DNA from: Opitutia bacterium UBA4506
GTDB lineage: Bacteria > Verrucomicrobiota > Verrucomicrobiia > Opitutales > Puniceicoccaceae
Direction: 5' to 3'
DNA: 17,996 nt
Assembly (NCBI GenBank): GCA_002388665.1
Contig: DGMY01000003.1
Location: 342 to 18,337 of the forward strand
Below, piece after piece: positions 15,183 through 17,996 of the stretch. Numbering within the stretch: the first letter of the stretch is position 1; each line of letters begins with the position of its first letter. A model generated the notes under the pieces. That model did not search any database, was not told the origin of the DNA, and saw only the letters and a program-made list of their open reading frames with translations. A program made the translations under genes and the position numbers.

Positions 15183-15752
15183 ATGAACGACGAAAGACTT
15201 AGCATCTTCCAAACGTTTAAAGAGTCTGAACAGAAATTCGACTACTTCATCGCTGGTCTGGTCGCGACAACCTTTGCCTACTCGGTTCAGCAAATCAAAA
15301 TCGAGAATACAGAATGTGGTCTTCATCTCATTGAGCCCTTCTCGCTGATTCTATTGCTTCTATGTTTAGCGGCAGCACTTGTGCAGATTGAAAGAAGCAT
15401 TCGTATTCGCGGCATTAATTATGACATCCTATACTGTAATTATCAGGCTGACGTTTACCACAAGTCACTGAAGAGCCCGGAGCCGATAGAGATGGATATA
15501 AATACGGGTGAGCCTCTAAATAATGAGAAGATGATTGAGAAGATGAAGCATTTTCAGAAGGAGGGAGTGAAACACCGGGATTCGTTACCGACTGTAGAAT
15601 CGCAACTCTACTTCTGGAGAAGAGTAAGAAACGTATTGTTTGTCGCAGGAATGGGCACATTGTTGATCTCCAAAATGATACCAGGCGATCAAAGGGTCGA
15701 TCCAGGCGAGAGTGGCAACTCCGAGGCTGCGCCTCTACGTGCCACCTCTTAA
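15183..15752 (+). CDS. Cassette 7: hypothetical membrane protein
   Basis: A 189-aa protein with two closely spaced hydrophobic segments (about 21-38 and 52-69), a cytoplasm-like charged middle of about 75 residues, and a third hydrophobic segment at 150-166. No family was recognised. The layout, with a soluble loop between membrane helices, is seen in some small SLATT-like pore or sensor proteins, but I cannot assign it to them. The ATG at 15183 lies 12 nt after R' GATCGAC. The C-terminal 18 residues, GlySer-rich and unlike the rest, come from the attC. Confidence 0.75.
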   Translation: MNDERLSIFQTFKESEQKFDYFIAGLVATTFAYSVQQIKIENTECGLHLIEPFSLILLLLCLAAALVQIERSIRIRGINYDILYCNYQADVYHKSLKSPEPIEMDINTGEPLNNEKMIEKMKHFQKEGVKHRDSLPTVESQLYFWRRVRNVLFVAGMGTLLISKMIPGDQRVDPGESGNSEAAPLRATS

Positions 15753-15760
15753 CGATCGGA
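15696..15760 (+). other. attC of cassette 7
   Basis: R'' GTCGATC (15696-15702) is the exact complement of R' GATCGAC at 15165. The sequence GGCAACTCCGAGGCTGCGCC resembles the inner part of the attC of cassettes 4 and 6. The next R' is GATCGGA (15754-15760). Confidence 0.9.
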
Positions 15761-15770
15761 AAAAAAATTA

Positions 15771-16241
15771 ATGAAAACGAAGACCAAATATCAGATATGG
15801 GCCTGCTCTTCGTTTTTCGTGGCTCTCTGTGGCATGGTAGCCTGGAACGACCTTGTTGATAATATCAGCAGAAGCCTCAGGTTTTTAACAACCATTGGGA
15901 TATTTTCAGTAATCTTCGTCGTCCCGTGGCTCATTCTACTATACGCAAAAGGAAAGAAGACCCCAGTCCTATTTGATGCTATCTGCCTGACTGTAATTAT
16001 TCAGGTCGGCTACGGAACATACCTTTATTCTACTGGCTGGCCGACTTCGGCCAGATGGTGGCTCCACGGTTTGGCATCACTGGATGCTCTAATTTGGCTA
16101 CTGTTTGTGTTCCCGACATTTCTCATACTTTGGCTGGTAGGAATCAAAGCTCCCGCAGAAAGAAAAAACCTATGGTGGTGCATCTGTTCTACACTAGTAT
16201 TTTTTACAACATCAGCACTTACAGGAAGGGTTGCCGCCTAG
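15771..16241 (+). CDS. Cassette 8: hypothetical multi-span membrane protein
   Basis: A 156-aa very hydrophobic protein with about five membrane segments (near residues 10-26, 38-58, 68-86, 101-124 and 134-150) and few charged loops. It is rich in Trp. No domain was recognised; it could be a small transporter-like or immunity membrane protein. The ATG at 15771 lies 10 nt after R' GATCGGA in an A-rich leader. The stop at 16241 precedes R'' by one base. Confidence 0.75.
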   Translation: MKTKTKYQIWACSSFFVALCGMVAWNDLVDNISRSLRFLTTIGIFSVIFVVPWLILLYAKGKKTPVLFDAICLTVIIQVGYGTYLYSTGWPTSARWWLHGLASLDALIWLLFVFPTFLILWLVGIKAPAERKNLWWCICSTLVFFTTSALTGRVAA

Positions 16242-16242
16242 G

Positions 16243-16310
16243 ACCGAACCAGTCGAGCGAGGGCAATAGATTTCGCTGGCGCTCATCTATTCCTCTCGTC
16301 GACGATATGC
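16243..16310 (+). other. attC of cassette 8
   Basis: R'' is ACCGAAC (16243-16249), while the cassette's R' is GATCGGA (15754). Only 5 of 7 positions are complementary, one of the mismatches being in the AAC/GAT core. Inner arms around GCAATAGA and TCTATTC pair. The next R' is GATATGC (16304-16310). Confidence 0.8.
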
Positions 16311-16566
16311 GAAAGGAATTGAATCTCACGGAGGCGCAAAGGCACGGAGAAAAGACCACTCTGTGAGCGTTGTGCCTCTGTGTGAGAGAAATCTTCGCGA
16401 ATGGAAAAGAAACGAATTGGAATTGCAGCCCCCCATGATTTCGGCAGAATTCGGAGCATGGACGGACAGCATATCCAGACGGCCTAGGCAACCCAGGTGT
16501 ACTCCCGGTGAAATCGACAACCCATAGAACTTCGCACCCCACGGGCTGGGCCGCTTGTCCTCATCG
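16305..16566 (+). pseudogene. Cassette 9: gene-less relic of a GxxExxY-type element
   Basis: A 262-bp cassette with no plausible gene. The left repeat (16324-16345) reads TCTCACGGAGGCGCAAAGGC, and 16372-16387 reads GTGCCTCTGTGTGAGA, which matches it in inverted orientation apart from a 6-bp length difference. A short frame from TTG 16318 gives LNLTEAQRHGEKTTL. These are the kind of flanking repeats seen around the GxxExxY genes of cassettes 11 and 12, so I read this as an element that has lost its whole gene. The start position (20 nt after R') is also the same as in those cassettes. Confidence 0.6.
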
Positions 16567-16572
16567 TTGGCC
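16469..16572 (+). other. attC of cassette 9 (long)
   Basis: R'' GCATATC (16469-16475) is the exact complement of R' GATATGC at 16304. The 5' arm ACGGCCTAGGCAACCC and the 3' arm GGGCTGGGCCGCTTGTC pair imperfectly. The next R' is GTTGGCC (16566-16572). The 104-bp site is clearly related to the incomplete attC of cassette 12. Confidence 0.85.
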
Positions 16573-16587
16573 AAGAAAACGATGATC

Positions 16588-16622
16588 TTGACAAATTCAT
16601 CTAATGGTATAATTTCTATACC
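16588..16622 (+). promoter_or_regulatory. Cassette-borne promoter and operator-like palindrome of brnTA
   Basis: TTGACA (16588-16593) and TATAAT (16608-16613) are perfect sigma-70-like boxes, though the 14-bp spacer is shorter than usual. GGTATA (16606-16611) and TATACC (16617-16622) form an inverted repeat with a 5-bp centre across the -10 box. This is a natural place for autorepression by the BrnA antitoxin. The brnT ATG is at 16626, so the transcript would be leaderless or nearly so. Confidence 0.7.
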
Positions 16623-16625
16623 TAA

Positions 16626-16886
16626 ATGGAGTTTGAGTTTGATCCCGCAAAAAGTGAATTAAACAAAACAAAGCATGGTCTCGATTTTGAAGCAGCCCAA
16701 GCCCTCTGGAATGATCCGGACTGCATTGGCTTTCCGGCGAAATCAGAGGACGAAGAGCGCTTCGCCCTACTCGCGATGTTAAAAGGGAAGCTTTGGGTGG
16801 TATTCTATACTCCTAGAAACAACAAGACTCGGATTATCTCAGTCAGAAGAGCCCGAACCAACGAAAGGAAACTATATGAAAGCTAA
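16626..16886 (+). CDS. brnT: Cassette 10: BrnT family ribonuclease toxin
   Basis: An 86-aa protein with the complete BrnT pattern: FEFDPAKSELNKTKHGLDFEA at the N-terminus (KHG 16-18, FEAA 21-24), an acidic patch EDEERFALLA (41-50), VVFYTPRN, and the C-terminal RIISVRRARTNERKLYE (69-85). BrnT toxins are RelE-fold ribonucleases that inhibit translation; they are neutralised by BrnA. As usual for this system the toxin comes first and overlaps the antitoxin gene by 11 bp. It has its own promoter inside the cassette, which is typical for toxin-antitoxin cassettes and would keep the array stable. Confidence 0.93.
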   Translation: MEFEFDPAKSELNKTKHGLDFEAAQALWNDPDCIGFPAKSEDEERFALLAMLKGKLWVVFYTPRNNKTRIISVRRARTNERKLYES

Positions 16887-17136
16887 AGATCTAGATAAAA
16901 TTTTTGATGACGGCGAAGTCGACATGAATGACCACTTGGATTTATCGAAGGCCTTCCGCCCTGGACAGGAACAAAAGCGAGTGAACGTAGATTTCCCCGT
17001 ATGGATGATCGAACGCCTAGACCGTGAAGCCAATCGCATTGGCGTGCCCCGCCAATCCCTGATAAAAGTCTGGATTGGCGAACACCTCGACGCACCCAAG
17101 TCTAACAGAAAACTGAAGGCCAACAAGGCAGGATAG
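16876..17136 (+). CDS. brnA: Cassette 10: BrnA/CopG-type antitoxin
   Basis: An 86-aa antitoxin. The N-terminal half is acidic and probably contacts the toxin (DLDKIFDDGEVDMNDHLD). A ribbon-helix-helix DNA-binding domain follows at about 33-72 (QKRVNVDFPVWMIERLDREA, then VPRQSLIKVWIGEHL). It would bind BrnT and repress the brnTA promoter at the palindrome 16606-16622. The last 5 or so residues (NKAG) are encoded by the attC. Its ATG overlaps the brnT stop region. Confidence 0.92.
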   Translation: MKAKDLDKIFDDGEVDMNDHLDLSKAFRPGQEQKRVNVDFPVWMIERLDREANRIGVPRQSLIKVWIGEHLDAPKSNRKLKANKAG

Positions 17137-17183
17137 GACAATTCCGTTCATGCCTCACTCCATGCCACATCTCGACGTACTGG
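17118..17183 (+). other. attC of cassette 10
   Basis: R'' GGCCAAC (17118-17124) is the exact complement of R' GTTGGCC at 16566. AAGGCAGGATAGGACAATTC follows, as in the attC of cassette 5. The next R' is GTACTGG (17177-17183), the only core with GTA. Confidence 0.9.
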
Positions 17184-17195
17184 GAAAGAAATGAA

Positions 17196-17479
17196 CTCTC
17201 ACTAAGGCACCAAGGCACAAAGGATGACTGAAAGCGAAATCGGGAAGATCGTAGTGGATCAATCAATTTAGCTCCATCGGGCGCTGGGCCCGGGATTGCT
17301 GGAGATTGTGTACGAGGTGATTCTGGTTCGCCGCCTTGAACAGAAGGGCTTAAAAGTCGCTCGCCAAGTCAGCGTTCCTATTGAGTTTGAGGGGAGGAAA
17401 TTTGATGAATAATGGAATTACTCGAACGATCAATGGACAACTCGGTGAATAGCTTTGTGCCTTGGTGCCTTTGTGAGAG
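17196..17479. repeat. 27-bp terminal inverted repeats bounding the cassette 11 element
   Basis: CTCTCACTAAGGCACCAAGG and the following CACAAAG (17196-17222) match the reverse complement of 17453-17479 in 26 of 27 positions. Each arm is itself made of short AAGGCAC-type direct repeats. They flank the GxxExxY relic and lie 19 nt after the cassette start and 5 nt before the R'' core. Confidence 0.9.
17224..17412 (+). pseudogene. Cassette 11: broken GxxExxY-type (PD-(D/E)XK-like) gene
   Basis: From ATG 17224 the frame reads MTESEIGKIVVDQSI, then an in-frame TAG (17269-17271), then LHRALGPGLLEIVYEVILVR and EQKGLKVARQVSVPIEFEG, ending in a TAA at 17410. The GxxExxY signature (GLLEIVY) is intact. 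The protein normally continues with the catalytic core and a C-terminus. The next 14 codons in another frame (from 17411) read NGITRTINGQLGE, which looks like the family's C-terminal end. So the gene has a premature stop plus an internal deletion of the middle with a frameshift. Confidence 0.8.
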
Positions 17480-17483
17480 ACAA

Positions 17484-17545
17484 TCAGAGCCAGGTGGAGC
17501 TGGACAACGTCGCTATCGCGCCATCGCTCATGCTCAACGTTCGCG
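17484..17545 (+). other. attC of cassette 11 (degenerate)
   Basis: R'' TCAGAGC (17484-17490) is complementary to R' GTACTGG (17177) at only 4 of 7 positions. The phase is set by CAGGTGGAGCTGGACAACG, which follows the pattern seen after R'' elsewhere. The next R' is GTTCGCG (17539-17545). The site may be decaying. Confidence 0.65.
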
Positions 17546-17558
17546 AAAAGAATGAATT

Positions 17559-17879
17559 ACCACGAAGAGCGCGAAGAGCACGAAGGAAAAGAGGGACGCA
17601 TGCCGGAGATGGCGAAGCAATTTGAGGCGCTTTCCGGCCAAGTGATCGGATGCGCGATTGAGGTGCATCGTTTTCTGGGTCCGGGCCTGCTGGAATCGTC
17701 CTATCAGCGTTGTCTAAGCGGAAAATGGATCCGATCCATGAGGCTCAAATCATCACCTACAGGAAGCTTTCGGGCATCCAAATCGGACTCATCTTCAACT
17801 TTACTGTCACCAAACTCAAAGACGGGATGAAGCGATATGTGCTCTGATCCCCCTTCGTGTCCTTCGTGCTCTTCGTGGT
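17559..17879. repeat. 28-bp terminal inverted repeats bounding the cassette 12 element
   Basis: 17559-17586 begins ACCACGAAGAGCGCGAAGAG and is matched in inverted orientation by 17852-17879 at 25 of 28 positions. Each arm is a degenerate 9-bp tandem of CACGAAGAG type. The left arm is read through in the gene's frame as HEEREEHEGKEG. Confidence 0.9.
17600..17846 (+). pseudogene. Cassette 12: GxxExxY-type gene with a deleted centre
   Basis: From ATG 17600 the frame reads MPEMAKQFEALSGQVIGCAI followed by EVHRFLGPGLLESSYQRCL: the normal N-terminus with the GxxExxY signature (GLLESSY). It then breaks. In another frame the typical C-terminus appears as DPIHEAQIITYRKLSGIQIG and then LIFNFTVTKLKDGMKRYVL, stopping at TGA 17844-17846. 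The missing middle, which I judge to be about 60 residues, is where the DxxxE-x-K nuclease-like core lies in the family. The frame could also start at 17552, reading through the inverted repeat. Confidence 0.8.
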
Positions 17880-17889
17880 GAAAAAGAAA

Positions 17890-17996
17890 CTCGAACGAGA
17901 CGGCGTAGGCAACCCGGAGTTCATCCCCGCGAGATCGGAAATCCACAGAGGTCTGGACCTCTTGGGCCGGGCCGGGGGATGTCCCAATTTTTGTTA
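17890..17996 (+). other. attC of cassette 12 (incomplete at the window edge)
   Basis: R'' CTCGAAC (17890-17896) matches the complement of R' GTTCGCG (17539) at 6 of 7 positions. GACGGCGTAGGCAACCCGG follows and the rest aligns with the long attC of cassette 9 through GGGCCGGGCCG. The closing R' core is beyond the window or was not recognised. Confidence 0.65.

Larger units (their letters stand above)
12707..17996 (+). mobile_element. Integron gene-cassette array without an intact integrase (12 cassettes, the last incomplete)
   Basis: Cassettes begin at 12707, 13109, 13544, 13991, 14348, 14809, 15166, 15755, 16305, 16567, 17178 and 17540. Each carries one small plus-strand gene, a toxin-antitoxin pair or a relic, followed by an imperfect hairpin site. 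The R' 7-mer at each start and the R'' 7-mer at the end of the same cassette are exact reverse complements in nine cassettes. The others match at 6/7 (cassette 12), 5/7 (8) and 4/7 (11). This pattern holds within each cassette and not between neighbours, as expected if each circular cassette carries its own attC. The array is visibly AT-richer than the backbone. No intI lies in the window. Confidence 0.9.

Noticed and set aside
16219..16574. Minus-strand open frames in cassette 9 reading FSPCLCASVR
   Set aside because: This peptide is a translation of the repeat arm, which is common non-coding repeat material; there is no supported gene on this strand.
13491..17545. Regularly spaced hairpin sequences considered as a CRISPR or REP array
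   Set aside because: The units are not constant in length or sequence, the spacers contain genes, and the R'/R'' complementarity fits attC sites much better.

Overview
Organism. The window looks like a chromosomal segment from a marine, carbohydrate-degrading Verrucomicrobiota, possibly of the Opitutales/Puniceicoccales group. This is inferred from the gene mix: a GH4 and a GH130 enzyme with AraC and LacI regulators, a stand-alone SGNH esterase, a transketolase-DUF5069 pair, a cysteine-free YifB/ComM, and GxxExxY elements. No rRNA or other decisive marker is present, so the placement is tentative.

Bases 1-12300 are a GC-rich backbone, mostly on the minus strand. A yifB/comM-type AAA+ gene (129-1670) is followed by an AraC-type regulator (1861-2709), which is divergent from a GH4 glycosidase (2774-4210). 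A 154-bp tandem repeat with REP-like internal inverted repeats (4214-4720) begins 3 nt after the GH4 stop. Next come an EamA-type transporter (4809-5717), an SGNH/CE2-like esterase (5916-6938), DUF5069 (7334-7819) directly after transketolase (7836-9824), a LacI-family regulator (9961-11046) and a GH130 mannoside phosphorylase (11293-12291). A perfect palindrome at 11247-11261 is a candidate operator between the last two.

Bases 12690-17996 are a different world: AT-richer, all on the plus strand, and built of small unrelated genes separated by hairpin-forming sites. I read this as an integron gene-cassette array. It has 12 cassettes (the last runs off the window). The 7-base R' core at each cassette start is the exact reverse complement of the R'' core at the end of the same cassette in 9 of 12 cases (6/7, 5/7 and 4/7 in the others). 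That covariation is the signature of cassettes that circularise through an attC site. An attI-like end (near 12690-12712) sits before cassette 1, but no intact integrase is in the window; at most an intI N-terminal remnant lies on the minus strand at 12585-12671.

Cassette contents are: a DUF7079-like protein; an unknown 123-aa protein; a small lipoprotein; a 110-aa unknown present twice as an exact 357-bp cassette duplicate; a possible SUKH-like protein; two multi-span membrane proteins; a BrnT/BrnA toxin-antitoxin pair with its own promoter and operator-like palindrome; and three decayed elements of the GxxExxY (PD-(D/E)XK-like) type with terminal inverted repeats. The most unusual points are that half of the cassettes use GAT rather than the canonical GTT in the recombination core, and that three GxxExxY elements at different stages of internal deletion each sit at the very start of a cassette.
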